Assembly (NCBI GenBank): GCA_015680685.1
Contig: MNCI01016470.1
Coordinates: 461,369 to 525,368, forward strand
From: Gnetum montanum
Lineage: Eukaryota > Streptophyta > Gnetopsida > Gnetales > Gnetaceae
Reading direction: 5' to 3'
Length of the DNA stretch: 64,000 nt
Positions 1 through 10,759 of this stretch are shown here, piece by piece. The notes under the pieces are model-generated. The model was not told where the DNA came from. It made no database searches and worked only from the letters and a program-made list of their open reading frames with translations. Both the position numbers and the translations under genes were made by a program. Positions within the stretch are counted from its first letter, which is position 1. Each line of letters opens with the position of its first letter.

Positions 1-707
1 TGGTTCAAATGATGGATTAAATTTCCTTTGTTTTTGCTTGACTGTTTTGCAACCTTCCATTAAAGGAATCTTATGCATCATCACATCTTGCTGAAAAGCT
101 TTAAGATCATCATAAGACCAAGCAAAATTGTCCAAATTATCTTGTAGACATGATAACAAATCTTGCTTGAAATTTGAATCTCTTTCCTTTGTAACATTTA
201 ACATCTTCGGCGTTTTGTCTAATCCAAAATTTATTGTCTCGAAATCTTGTCTACTTGGGTTTTGTATGTCCTTTCCAGTAAGTAAATTTTCCTTGAACTC
301 ATGTTCCAAATCAATCATCCTCTTTGGAATGAAATTATCCTTTGAATTTGAAAGCATTTTAGATATCACTTGACCCTCAAATTCTTGTCTATTTTTCATA
401 AATCTTAGTACTTGATCATCATCCTCAAATACTTGTAAATGTCTTATATTATTTGGCACTGATGGCTGATGTTCTTCTTCAATCATGACATCGTCTTTGT
501 AACTTTCTAATATTTGCATATCCAACATTGAAGCTGCTTTTGCCAAATCGTCTGCCATAAGATTCTCTGCTCTATTTATATGCTCTATTTGGCAATGTTG
601 AAACTGATCTAACAGCTTACAAGCAAGTTGCTTATAAGGTCTTAAGAATGAGCTCTTTACAACACAGTTACCTTTCACTTGTTCACAGACTAATCTTGAA
701 TCTTCTT
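1..707 (-). pseudogene. E1 pol: end of archaeal-type RNase H and pre-RT segment
   Basis: This continues the upstream pol frame after a one-base shift near 708. Translating the minus strand gives an open frame to the window edge. It starts with the C-terminal half of an RVT_3-type RNase H (motif 'IKEDSRLVCEQVKGN', then 'INRAENLMADDLAKAA' near 590-540, the usual end of the fold). A ~110-residue acidic linker follows, then 'DNFAWSYDDLKAF' and 'HKIPLMEGCKTVKQKQRKF', which in Tat elements stand directly before the RT fingers. The frame is open from about 700 to 1, so the break at 708 is the only visible defect. RT itself is outside the window. Confidence 0.75.
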
Positions 708-1790
708 TTATATGATTTCTTTGATCTTTTTGTCTAGAGCTATTCTCATACCAATACATAAAGCTTCAAACTCAACCTTGTTTTTAGTACAAGGGAAAGA
801 TAAATGAATTGCCTTGAGAATTTCAGGTGCATCATTCTTGAATATAACTATTTCGACTCCTGCACCCTTTGAATTAGATGAACCATCAAAGTATAATTCC
901 CATTTATCTTCTTGCTTTGATTGTTCTTTTTCAAGACTATAACTTTCTTGGAGTGTACAAATTTTGTTTTCAACACCTCCTTTTTCAACCATCTTACGTC
1001 TTCCATTTGAAGTAATGTTATCAATCATCATAGGTTCACTATAGATGTATATATGATTTGGTTCTCCTTTCCAAGGTAACCACATGTGAGAATAATCCAT
1101 TGATATATAGCCCGAGAAATTCTTACTCCAACTTCTACTCAATAAGAGACTATGTGAATCTGGTATGTCTGCTACTTGAATAGTTACTCTACTTCTGATG
1201 CGGGGTTCAGAAGCAATTTCCAATAGGATATTTGGTAATTGACCCACAATCTTCACTCTACTTTTATCCACTTGAACAATCTTTCTATTTGATTTTTCAG
1301 GAATCAAACCAAGTCTCTTACATATAGATAATGACATTATAGTAGATGTAGCTCCAGAATCAATCAAACAATTGTGCAAGAATTTATCCTTTAATTTCAT
1401 TGTCAAAAGGAAAGGAGGAGCTTCCTTGTCATATGAAGTCTTTAATTTCTCATTATTACTAGACACATAACTTAACTCTGATTCTCTAACTCTCCTTTTA
1501 CCTTTAATGAATTCTAAGGACTTTCTTTGCTGATCTCGTATTTGAAGCAACTGATAGAGGCTAATATTGGCTTTGACATGTTTAAGATCTTCTATCAAAT
1601 CATATTCTCCATCATCAATGAAGTTTGATCTCTTTATCCATTTATTAAAAGACTGATTTAGAGTGCTTTGCTTCACTTGATTGTCTTTACCTTTATTCTT
1701 ATCCTTTCTACTTGGCTCAAAAGCTTTTCTCTTAGTAGATGGATCAGTAATAACATTTGGGGGTCTAGAAGTAGTTAGTCTTTCTTTTGA
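708..1790 (-). pseudogene. E1 pol: retropepsin followed by archaeal-type RNase H (N-terminal part)
   Basis: The frame is shared with gag and separated from it only by the TGA at 1791-1793. The protease domain carries an intact aspartate motif, 'LIDSGATSTIM' (DSGA at 1350-1361), followed by 'ICKRLGL', as expected of a retropepsin that dimerises to process the Gag-Pol polyprotein. About 190 residues on, 'WELYFDGSSNSKGAGVEI' and 'KNKVEFEALCIGMRIAL' mark the first half of an RVT_3 (archaeal/plant-type) RNase H. There is no RT between them. The frame ends at a TAA at 708, but the RNase H similarity continues one frame over. In-frame contact of protease and RNase H is seen directly; the loss of function is inferred from the frameshift. 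Confidence 0.8.
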
Positions 1791-3035
1791 TCAAAGATTA
1801 TATCCATTTTCTTCATTGTTATTGTACTCTTCATCTGAAGACATATCTTCTTCAGAACTTGATAGAGAAGAAGTATCGCTAGATCCATTGCTAGAAGATT
1901 TACTCACATAATGAACACTTGATAATTCATTATCAGATTCAATATCAAGAAACTTGGACATAATAAGATCACTTTCATCCTCATCTTCTACTAACTTAGT
2001 GTCTTGATGTTTATGCTTTCTATTTTTCTTTTCTTCCTTGATATTTACTCTTGCCAATGCTTTTTCAAGCTTCACTATTTTGTTATACATATCTCTCATT
2101 AATTGTCCTTTTTCAGATCCTACTCTTTCATGTTCTTGTTCTATCTTAACATGAGATGGACCTGGTAAAGCTTTAAATTGAGAAAAATCTTGCATAGGAA
2201 TCATAACTCTTTCTTCACTTTTTGGAATTGCAATAGTTTCTTCAAGATTCAACTGTTTTTCTAACTGTAGAGCTTCACTAAAGTAGTCGTTTAGTGTAGT
2301 TAAGTTTGGAGTTCTCCTTAACCAAATTGAAATGTTGGGGTTGACACCCTTAAGGTAAGTTTCCTTAAGCATTTCTTCTGATGGTCTATATTGTCTTTGA
2401 AAGAGTCCACAAATTCGTTGAAACTTAATGTTGAAATCTCTAATTGACTCTTTAACTCCTTGCTTAGCTTGTATCAGCCCACAATATATTTGTTGTTGAT
2501 CTAATTGATTACCAAACTGGGCCAAGAAAAGATTCTTCATGTCATCCCAACTTGTAATACTATTACTTGGTAAGTTCGAATACCAAATCTGAGCCATATC
2601 CTTTAAATTTGATACAAACAACCTACAAGCTTGATCTTCATGTTGAATATTTGCATGAGCTAAAGCTAACTCAAACATGTGAATATATTCTTCAGCTAAA
2701 TAGGCTTTTCCAGGAATGAAAGGCTCAGGCAAATATTTGTAAACTACCTTAGGAATATCATTGTAATTTTGAAATCCTAATGGTGTAACTCCTTGCCAAT
2801 GATTTGCCATCCTATTCCTTTCTAATGTTAAACTCTTAGACTTTCTAGATCTTCTCTTACGAATTGACAAACCAGAGATAATGGGTGATCTTCTTCATCT
2901 TCTAGTTTTCACTCCACTACTTGTTCCCAATTCAGAAAATTTCTTTTGTTCTTCTTCTGATGAAGAATCAATCTTAGAATCTAGAATATCCTTTGAAACT
3001 TTTAAACTTTCCAAACTATGAAATTTCTTGGCCAT
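1791..3035 (-). pseudogene. E1 gag
   Basis: The likely start is the ATG at 3035-3033 (MAKKFHSLESLKVS), which lies about 100 bases after the PBS. A serine/acidic N-terminal stretch (SSSDEEQKK) leads into one in-frame TGA at 2895-2897. The frame is then open to the TGA at 1793-1791 and continues in register into protease. The core has the retrotransposon gag signature: 'HEDQACRLFVSNLKDMAQIW', 'SWDDMKNLFLAQFGN', and a glutamine-rich 'GLIQAKQGVKESIRDFN'. This is the capsid-like domain that packages element RNA. The C-terminus is lysine-rich then acidic/serine-rich. No CCHC zinc knuckle was seen. Both stops are TGA and could come from CGA by deamination. Confidence 0.82.
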
Positions 3036-3134
3036 GAACTGAAAATAGTATCTAATTCTTAAGCCTTATAGTAACAAAGAATTGTTGATGTACTAAAAGT
3101 ATAAGGCTTATGAACCTAGAGGCTTAATTTTCAG

Positions 3135-3151
3135 CCCTCCTTCTAGCGCCA
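3135..3151 (-). other. E1 primer-binding site
   Basis: On the minus strand this reads TGGCGCTAGAAGGAGGG, beginning seven bases inside the LTR end at 3159. The complement ends in CCA, as a tRNA 3' end does. The type and spacing match plant Ty3/gypsy priming sites. The tRNA species was not determined. Confidence 0.7.
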
Positions 3152-4378
3152 AAAGAACTGTTGACGACCGTTTGGGACGCAACCGCCAACGAGTGTCCTC
3201 GAACAAGATTTAGGTGCCTGGTGGTCTCTGGCAAAACCAAGGCCCAGATACCTCAAAATAAACTCAGTAGTTAATGTGAGTATGTGTGTGTGCTGTTGCG
3301 GCGTGTGGTTGTGTAAAATGTAACAATTGCGTTGTGTGTGAACTACAAATGACTTACTTTAAAGAGATTTAGCCAATTTTGCCCAGTACTGTGAATTCTT
3401 GAAAATTTCCTATTTTGTTTAACTTCCTAGTCTATGAGGTCCTTATAATAGCTACTTGTAACAACTAAAATTTTGCAAAAACATTTGAGCACAACTTCGC
3501 AATCTACTCCTAATTTTCCCCAGAGAGAGATAGTTCCACAAGAAAACTAGAAATAGAGCAAGATTCAATGGAAATAAGCAGAAAAGAAAAGAAAGCATAT
3601 TTGTGTAGACCTCAAATATTTAAACAAGGTAAAATGACACGAGTAAACACTTTGCAATAAAGCTATCCCAAATTCAATATCTACGAATTTTTCAAACCTC
3701 AAAGGTTCAAACAAGCAATATCTTCAAGACAATCCTATTATGCTACCAAAAATTGCTGCGTAAACTACCACGTACGAGACTCCATTTTGACTAGATAATA
3801 GATGTCAACGATTGCATTCAAACAGAACCTTTAAAAGACTTGACAATTTCTGATTGAAATACCACGAGAATTCACTTTAAAGATAAAAAGAAGCTATTCT
3901 GGTCCCATCAAAATACCAAAGATTTTCTGAACCCTCTCGACTACTGAATTGTTCAACGGCGTGACTACAAACAGAGGCTCTCTTACAACAATCCCAATAG
4001 CAGTTCCCACACGTTGCACAATAACGAAATTTACTACTAAAATGCTCTTAAGGCTTTTAAACACAAGCGCTTCTATGGCAAAATTTTAATAGAAATTTCT
4101 ATCGGGCAACAAGAACAATAAGAGCAATCTAAAAATCCCAAAATTACTTGCCAAGGATGATACTATCTAAACCACTAGCTAAGCAATTTAAACAAAACAA
4201 AAAATGAAATGCATAACTCACAGGACCATGACAAAGAGGCTGAAATCTTTATTCTAGCAAGCCATCTTGCAAACAATCTTCTTTACAAATCTTCTTTGAT
4301 CCCAAGTGTGAGAAGTGATGATGATATCTCCCAAAAGTCCCAATGTTCCTCCCTTTTTTCTTCCTTGACCCCTGAAGC

Positions 4379-4388
4379 CTTTTTATAG
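4379..4388 (-). promoter_or_regulatory. TATA box in the E1 LTR
   Basis: The minus strand reads CTATAAAAAG. Being inside the 5' LTR with about 1.2 kb of R/U5 downstream before the PBS, it is the likely core promoter for E1 genomic RNA. Transcription would start about 30 bases downstream, near 4350. Confidence 0.55.
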
Positions 4389-4405
4389 GGTTCCAAGGTA
4401 GGTAG

Positions 4406-4813
4406 GGAAGTTACATATTCAAAAATATCTCACCTAACTTCTCTCCCAAGTAACTTGGCCAACCAATTAGGAGATTACCTGCCCAACAAGTTAGGAGGTT
4501 ACTTGCCCAACAAGTTAGGTAAGTTACAACAATATTGGGTGGTTTCAACCACCAAAGAGATAAAAAGGCTACAATTGACAAGTGGTCTTGGTGGTTACAA
4601 TATCATAGAAAATTAAAATACAACCACTAAGATACATAGAAACACAAGCTATAGTTGCAACTTATTCCATACATATATATCCCTTTTATTTTGCTTCTTC
4701 AAAATGAGATGTCAAGTCTTCTAAGTGATGTATAGAGAAGTTACAATTTCAAAATATCTCACCTAACTTCTCTCCCAAGTAACTTGTCCAACCAATAGGA
4801 GATTACTTGCTAA
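4406..4813. repeat. Direct repeat pair in E1 U3
   Basis: Positions 4406-4484 and 4736-4813 are near-identical (both contain 'CACCTAACTTCTCTCCCAAG' and 'CCAACCAAT...AGGAGATTAC'). They lie upstream of the TATA box on the element strand, where duplicated blocks often act as enhancers in LTRs. That role is inference only. Confidence 0.65.
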
Positions 4814-4974
4814 AATATCCTAGCTAACTTTTCTCCCAAGTTAGGAGGTTACAACTTACTTATTTAATTAGGAAGGAGTTATTTAGGAAGTTATACATAT
4901 AATTAGGAGAGATTTATGCTTTGGAAGTTATATCTATAATACAAATAGTTGTAGGTAGTAACTTATTTTGAACA

Positions 4975-6205
4975 ATAATGTTTTTGGAGTCTTGAGATAA
5001 TTTTTTTAAAAAGGTAAGTTTATAATGGGGCTCCATACTTTAGTGCATACGGTATTGTGGATTATTTTAAATTTTTAAATTTTATCAATAAACTGCAAAC
5101 TCCGGTTTACCAGCATCGGCCAGAAATATCTCTGGACACTTGTCCTGATGTGCTTCCGTGTCTTTGTTGTCGTATTCATCGGATTGTTATGCGATGCCGA
5201 ATGCATCGGCGTTGGTCATGGCTGCTGTTTTGGGAGGTAAGTTGCAGGAGGACGACATACCGCCCAAAATTCGAAATGAATCTGCTTGTCGTCCACCCTT
5301 TTCTCTCTGCCTTTCGTCCTCTGTTTCTTATTTTCTGCAGTGCAATTATAGACGCGCAGGACAGAACACCGAAAAATGCAGATTCTGATTTGGGGTTTTT
5401 CATGCATCCTGCGTCCGCGTATTGTGTTGGCACTGTCGTTATTGCCTTTGTCTGCCTTTGTGCGCCTGCTGCTTGCGTGTTATGTTGACGCCGTTGCCGA
5501 ATTAACCCTGTTGGAAGCCCTAATGGCGGAAAAACAGACCCACGAATTTTCCAAGAACACCCAAACTTCCACCAAATGATGAATTTGTGCCGGTAGTGGA
5601 AGAACCCTTGTCAATCCTGCCACTGTGTGGAGTAGGAAAATCGAGTTCAATTCCATTGCTGAACTCACCAAATCGTTAGCGGAATCCGCGAACAGGGCTG
5701 CGTTCAGGACAAAATCCTGGGAGGTAAAATGGGCATTTTCTGTGGCCATCCAGAGCACATTCAGACAATGATGATTGCAAGTATTATTTAGCTGTTGTGT
5801 AGGCCTTCCACAGATCCATGCACAGGAATTTCATGGTTCGGTTTGCTGTACTGCGTGAGTGAGGGTTTGGCATTTGCAAAATCGCGAGCCTCCAAAAATG
5901 TAAAACTAAAATATTTGCATCTTTAGAACATTTTCTGGAATGGTAACGGATGTTTGACAATGTCTCCGAAATATCCCAACGCCATTTTTTCTTTGCCTCA
6001 AAATTACTCCATATCAATATCAATCCTATCGTCCCATTCATCCTTTAATTTACTCCACAAAGTCTTAACAACCGGGCAATTGAACCTTAACATGCCAACA
6101 ACCTTTGAATATATAACTTTGATAATTCTTGTAAGTTATTGAAAATTTACCAAAATCAAACCCATGAGTCTTACTGTTCCATAAAATGGCCAAATGTGCC
6201 AACAA
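4975..6205. other. Unclassified segment, locally GC-richer and gene-like
   Basis: This lies between the E1 LTR and the truncated E2 element. From about 5100 to 5760 the base composition is visibly richer in G+C and CpG than the surroundings. On the plus strand there are short open stretches (for example ATG at 5203 into 'ASALVMAAVLGG' ending at a GTAAG at 5236), a pyrimidine tract ending in CTGCAG near 5339, and a later frame with 'IEFNSIAELTKSLAESANRA' near 5640-5700. On the minus strand 5800-6100 has another broken frame ('ALGYFGDIVKHPLPF'). None could be tied to a family. A decayed host gene fragment or an old non-LTR element tail are both possible. No intact gene is called. Confidence 0.4.
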
Positions 6206-8658
6206 TAGGCAATGAGTCCACGTCATCCATGCATCCATTAATTTCTATGGTCTCTCTTGGCTTGGAACTATACAATCCCTTTTCTTCAATAATAAGAACT
6301 ATCAACGAATCGGTGACTGGGCATTTCTCAAACTAAGGAAGGCCTCAAGGATTGAAAAGGGTATGACTTCAAAGGAATTTTATGCATTTGTGCTGGCCAT
6401 TCTCTTGGGTGCCTGGATGTTTCCTTCTTGGGTTTTCCTTACCATTCTGACATTGCTCCATTATTGGGAAGCTGAGCTAATAAAAATAATAAGTCGTTGC
6501 ATGGTGTGGTTCTCACGCAAAACAGAAAAAAAAAAACAATGAGAATTCAACCCACATCCCTTAGACGAAATAATCATCTGGGCTACAAGCACTAGTTATG
6601 GAACTAAATAAACATGTTCCCTCTAACTAAGGCCCTTCTCGCTTCCTACTTTCTCCTTTCTTATTTCGTTGGAATGGTGATGACTTTTTGGCGAAAGAAT
6701 TCTTGTTACTCCAAGTGGATGAATTGGCCAAATGCATTAATGCAAAGTCACTGGATGTGGATTGTTTGAGGCTGGATTTGGAATGGGAGCTACTAAGTCA
6801 CATTAACCATTAATACACAAGGGACTGTACATGACCTTGTTCTTAAAAATCCATTGCATTGTCTTCTTTCCATCATTCTTTTTCCATTTTTCACCTCATT
6901 GCCGGTTGTATCAATCATCCATATTTTGGTTGATACGTTGTTTTCTTTTTGGTAAACTCTTGTGGTTAAGAATTTAACTCTTGTTTCCAAATGACATTTC
7001 TAGAGCTTATGGACTCTTTCAATGCAGGATTTTCAAGGCATTAAGGGCATGAGCCTACTTTGGGGAGGATCCACTAACATTCCTATTTGGTCCGTCCATT
7101 AATTTCTTTCCCCTAAACATTTTTGCAATCAACATTTATTTTGTTCATTTCCATCTTTGCCATCCATTTTATTGGCGTTGTCATTGTTCCTTTTCTCCAT
7201 ATTTCTTATTCCTTATCTTTTTCCATTCTCTCACTACTAGAGGTTCACTCTTAGTCATGGGGATCCTGGTCCAATTTTTTCAATTTTCTCCTAACCCCTA
7301 CACTTTGGGTAGCCACCAGTATTATATCTTCAGATCTACATTATCCATATCACAACTCAGCCAATGGAACTTACACTGAGGCAAGGTATTAACTTCATTT
7401 TGATTCATTTACCCTTGCTAATATTAGTCTGTGTTGTGTGTGCAGATGGCAATCATACAACAATGGATTGGATCTGGAGGAAACACTTGGAATGGACTGG
7501 TGTTGAAGCAGTTATGCAAGGAACAAGATTAATAACATGCTTATGGATGGATAATGAAAGGTGTAATCTTGGCATCTACAGCAATACACTTCTTCTTTTC
7601 TCTCTCTCTTCTCTCTCAGCTACCAAATAAGGATGGATGTCAAATGTGTCTAGTGTTCACTCTTGTTGTCATGAACACTAAATTTTGCCATGTATTGTAA
7701 TGATGATCTGTTCACATGTCATCCCATTCACCATTAGTTCCATTGAAGTCAATAATTCCATACCTTCCCAATATTTTGTAAGGAACTCGAGGACGATTTT
7801 TCATTCAATCATGGGGGTATGATGAGCTGTGATATCTCGTACATGATATTGCATCCGCGATATCGCGTCGACAATATCGCATCGGCCCTTACGATATCGT
7901 GTACACGATATCGCAGCCCATCACCTGGTCTATAAATAAGAGGTGGCTTTCCCTTGTTCAATGATCTAGAGTTAGTTCCTTAGCCAAACTATAGTAGTTT
8001 TACCATTTTAGAGTTAGAATAATTTCCATGTGCCTGTAGTAGGAGTCTCAAAGTGAATGGATCTTTATTCGAGCAAATTGTACCTGAGCACACATTTTTG
8101 TATAGCAATAAAGATGAACTTTCTGATAAACCTTGCAACATATGGACTAAGCTAAATAGGATTTAATTATTATTAAATGTTTAAATGCTTTCCTAGATAA
8201 TTAATCTCTCTCAACCCTTGACTCTCCTAGTTAAGTGCATTCACTACGACCGCTTCGATCATGTGTGTAATGCTTGGTAACCCAATAATGAATATCATTT
8301 GGTAATCCTAGTAGCGATGCACTGGTTTAGGGTGTGTGCAGCAAGTGGGAACAGATAATAATGATAGGATAATTAAAGCTTAGTTAGTGAATAGTTAATT
8401 GAAATTAGTTATTTAGTTCTCTTCACCCTTCCCTACTAGAATAGGCATTAAAAAGATAAAAGTTATAAAAATCGCATACCTTAAACTTACTTAACCATAC
8501 AACCATGACAATACAAGTAAGTTTGGGAGGACAACAATTGATTAACCTTAAGTATTCCATTAAGGCACGTAAGCACTTAGTCCTTGGAGTTCGACTAGAT
8601 CTCACGTGAGATGCTCTCATTCGTATGGTTGAGTGTAGGGGTATCTTGCCACTCATCA
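6206..8658 (+). mobile_element. E2: 3' half of a non-autonomous Athila-like element
   Basis: Positions 6206-7819 match 18481-20098 of E3 over their whole length, followed in both by the purine tract ATGGGGGTA and an LTR starting TGATG. The copy therefore keeps only the 3' non-coding internal part and its 3' LTR; 5' LTR, gag and protease are missing. The left limit is where similarity to E3 stops, near 'GGCAATGAGTCCAC'. Right after the LTR, at 8659, the minus-strand pol of E4 begins, so E2 interrupts or truncates E4. No target duplication could be paired because the 5' end is lost. The segment holds no significant coding frame. Confidence 0.8.
7820..8658 (+). repeat. E2 3' LTR
   Basis: It starts TGATGAGCTGTGATATC, ends ACTCATCA (TGATG...CATCA inverted termini), and is preceded by the polypurine tract at 7811-7819. 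A TATA box (TATAAATAAG) is at 7931-7940. Its U3 holds four or five copies of a CGATATCG-type palindrome between 7830 and 7915. It is co-linear with the LTRs of E3. Confidence 0.85.
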
Positions 8659-8659
8659 A

Positions 8660-9030
8660 TCACCTAGTTAACCATGAGTTTAGAGTCATCATTCACAACT
8701 AAACATGTATATCCTAGGTCACAAGCTATCATAAATCCTCTTACTAGCCCCTTGTATTTCACCATATTGTTGATGCATGGAAACTTGAAACAATAGGCAA
8801 AAGATTATATTTCACCTAAGGGAAGTATGATGATGACAGTGGAACTAGCCTCATGTATAGTTATAACTCCATCAAAATGCATTATGGCCTCATAACCTTC
8901 GAGCATGCTATTAATAACACTGACATGTTCATTTGGGGACTTAGGATCTATGATTACATTATCTTCAATTAGAGAAGTAGTTAGTTGTGTAGTTATGGCT
9001 TGGCATTTGGTTGCAACTTGCAATACATAG
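8660..9030 (-). pseudogene. E4 archaeal-type RNase H (truncated)
   Basis: The minus strand carries 'EAIMHFDGVITIHEASSTVI' near 8890-8830, followed by 'INNMVKYKGLVRGFMIA' and 'LVVNDDSKLMVN' toward 8670. These match the start, the EYEAL-type helix and the central strand of RVT_3 RNase H domains. The domain is cut at 8659 by the end of E2. It lies directly downstream of the ordinary RNase H, which is the usual Tat position. The first catalytic aspartate (HFDG) is kept here, while the copy in E7 has HFNG. Confidence 0.7.
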
Positions 9031-9500
9031 AATAGGTCAAATTCACTTATTATGGATTTTCATAAATCTATTCAACTACTCTCATAAATGTTAGATGTAA
9101 TGGTCCTTAGTGCTTTGTCTTTGCATATGATGTTGACTTGTGTCCTATAGGGATAGTACCTCCATTTCTTCAGAGAGTAGACTAAGGCTAAGCAATGTTT
9201 TTCAACATTAGTGTATCTAGTCTCAAAGACTATTCATGCATGGATTAAATAGTATATTAACATCTTTGCTCTATCCTCTTATTCTTAATAGAGCAAAAAA
9301 AAAACAATAAATATATCTAAGATTGAAAGGTATATAAATAATGGCTTATCTTTTTAATGTAGGTATATAATTGATAACTAAGCTAACTCTTGCTTAATAT
9401 TGTCAAAGGTTACTTAGCACTCATTTGTCTATTTAAAATGGGCTCCTTTCTTAAGTAAGTTTTGCATGGGTTACAACTTATCTGTAAGCCTTGAGATAAA
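9031..9500 (-). pseudogene. E4 Ty3-type RNase H
   Basis: A broken frame gives 'NVEKHCLALVYSLKKWRYY' near 9210-9150 and 'INIICKDKALRTITSNIYES'-like sequence near 9120-9060. These correspond to the conserved 'EKELLALVFALKKWRHYL' and substrate-strand motifs of the RNase H that follows RT in Ty3 elements. The matching stretch in E7 (58560-58720) is clearer and nearly the same. The domain is not intact. Confidence 0.7.
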
Positions 9501-10330
9501 TCTATAGATGAATTCTAATCTACCTTGCAAACCATGTAGCTCTTTGAGGTAACTAGGTGCCGACAGGATCATGATGACTTTAACTTTATCTAGGTCAACA
9601 CGTATTCTTGCTTCTAAGACTATGAAGCTAATCATTTTTCTTTTTTTGATACTAAAGATTAATTTCTTAGAATTTGATCAAATTTCATACTTAAGACAAC
9701 ATTAGAGGACTAGGTTCATGTCCTATGCATGGTCGATGACTACTTTTGAATTTACTATGATATCATCAACATAGTCATTGAGCAATATTAGCATGTAATC
9801 ACTAAAAATGTAAGTCATAACTCTTTGATATGTTACACCTACATTCTTCAGGCAAAATGGCATCATTATTTCACAAAATGTTCCCCAAGGATTCAAGAAA
9901 GTCATGTATAGTTGATACTCTAAGTTGATCCTAAGCTGGTTATATCTCCAAAACCACTCCATAAAGGATAGTAACACATGGCCAATAGTTGTATCAATAA
10001 GTTGATCGATTCTTAGTAGGTAAAATCCATATTTAATGGTTGATTTGTTAAGATCATGGAAACCTATATGCAGATGTTCCCATTTTTCTGCGAAACTACC
10101 ATGATGTTGGATACCTACTTTTCATACTCAATGGCCATAAGGAAACCTACTTGGTAAAGCTTTTTAATTTCATTGTGAATGGATAAGGCTAGGTCAAGTC
10201 GGATCTTTCAAACCTTTTGCTTAACATGCTTTATTCTCACATTAGGTATCATTTTGTATTGAATAAGATGTGGGTCAAGTCTAAGCATGTCTTCATATGA
10301 TGATGCAAGAGCTTTGACATTATCCTATGG
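9501..10330 (-). pseudogene. E4 reverse transcriptase
   Basis: The best-preserved part (9977-9723) reads 'NQLRINLEYQLYMTFLNPWG', 'FCEIMMPFCLKNVGVTYQR' and 'LLNDYVDDIIVNSK'. These are the RT fingers/palm motifs, and the YVDD catalytic pair is still present. Upstream, 10140-9980 gives a degenerate 'SNIMVV...NGNICI' and 'LRIDQLIDTT' in shifted frames. The similarity to the E7 RT (57743-58291) runs throughout, including 'SDY...LLNDYVDDI'. Family role: copies element RNA into DNA in the cytoplasmic particle. Several frameshifts make this copy inactive. Confidence 0.82.
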
Positions 10331-10640
10331 TGCTTTGGTGATATCTTGGGCAAGTCTAAGTTCAAGTGAGGAACTCAGTTTCAAAGTCTTTCCCTCACTA
10401 TTATGGGCTTTTATAGGAACTTCCACTAAGGAATTCTCAATAATTTTACCAACTTCTAGATCTAAAGTTTTAACTATGTAATCGGACTATTCCAATGTTT
10501 TCTCAATTGTGGCTATGTATTCTAGGAGGTTACCAGGCTTAAGATCTAGGCAAACTTTGTTAATCAATTAGGCGATATCACCAAGTGGCCCATTCAAGCT
10601 TACAGGTAAGCCAAGTTGTCACAACATCTCTATCGTTCAA
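10331..10640 (-). pseudogene. E4 pol linker and pre-RT segment
   Basis: The translated minus strand gives 'LGLPVSLNGPLGDIA' near 10620, 'LDLEVGKIIENSLVEVPIKA' near 10460-10400, 'KTLKLSSSLELRLA', and 'SYEDMLRLDPHLIQYKMI' near 10310-10260. E7 has the same chain from 57180 to 57530 ('LILIGPHGRF', 'LDLEAGDVTENPLIEIPMK', 'LKLSSLLEPQV', 'FAWSYEDMLGLDPCIIQHNI'). The point where sense-strand coding resumes after the antisense gene is thus the same in both elements. This is the main evidence that the layout is inherited. Confidence 0.7.
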
Positions 10641-10759
10641 TCTTGCATATCAAGGAAAATACATCAAATGGAATATGTGTTGTAAATTATCAAATAAAAA
10701 ATTAATAAAAATGACAACAAATTTTGAGCTATGAATTATCCTCATATATAAGTAGCATA

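Larger units (their letters stand above)
1..4974 (-). mobile_element. E1: Tat-related Ty3/gypsy retrotransposon, truncated by window edge
   Basis: Read on the minus strand, the order is LTR (about 4974 to 3159), a primer-binding site, gag, protease, an archaeal-type RNase H domain, then the segment leading into reverse transcriptase at the left edge. RT proper, the second RNase H and integrase must lie outside the window. The gag-pol reading frame is almost continuous: two in-frame TGA codons and one frameshift over about 3 kb. That makes E1 much better preserved than the other retrotransposons here, and so probably the youngest. Assignment to the Tat lineage rests on the RVT_3-type RNase H and on the 'FAWSYDDLKAF' pre-RT motif near positions 130-100. 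The position of the RNase H domain before RT is unusual for that lineage. Confidence 0.85.
3159..4974 (-). repeat. E1 5' LTR (outer end approximate)
   Basis: The inner end is fixed by the PBS and reads TGTTGACGACCG on the plus strand (so ...CAACA on the element strand). The outer end is less certain. The best candidate is the ...GAACA at 4970-4974, giving TGTT/AACA inverted termini; no partner LTR is in the window to prove it. A TATA box lies at 4379-4388 on the minus strand. U3 carries a direct repeat (4406-4484 and 4736-4813) and several copies of a 'CCCAACAAGTTAGG' block. The LTR has no coding ORF. Confidence 0.6.

Noticed and set aside
5057-5488. 143-residue plus-strand ORF
   Set aside because: It overlaps several other short frames on both strands in the GC-richer patch, has no domain, and has a cysteine-rich low-complexity end; it was not called as a gene.
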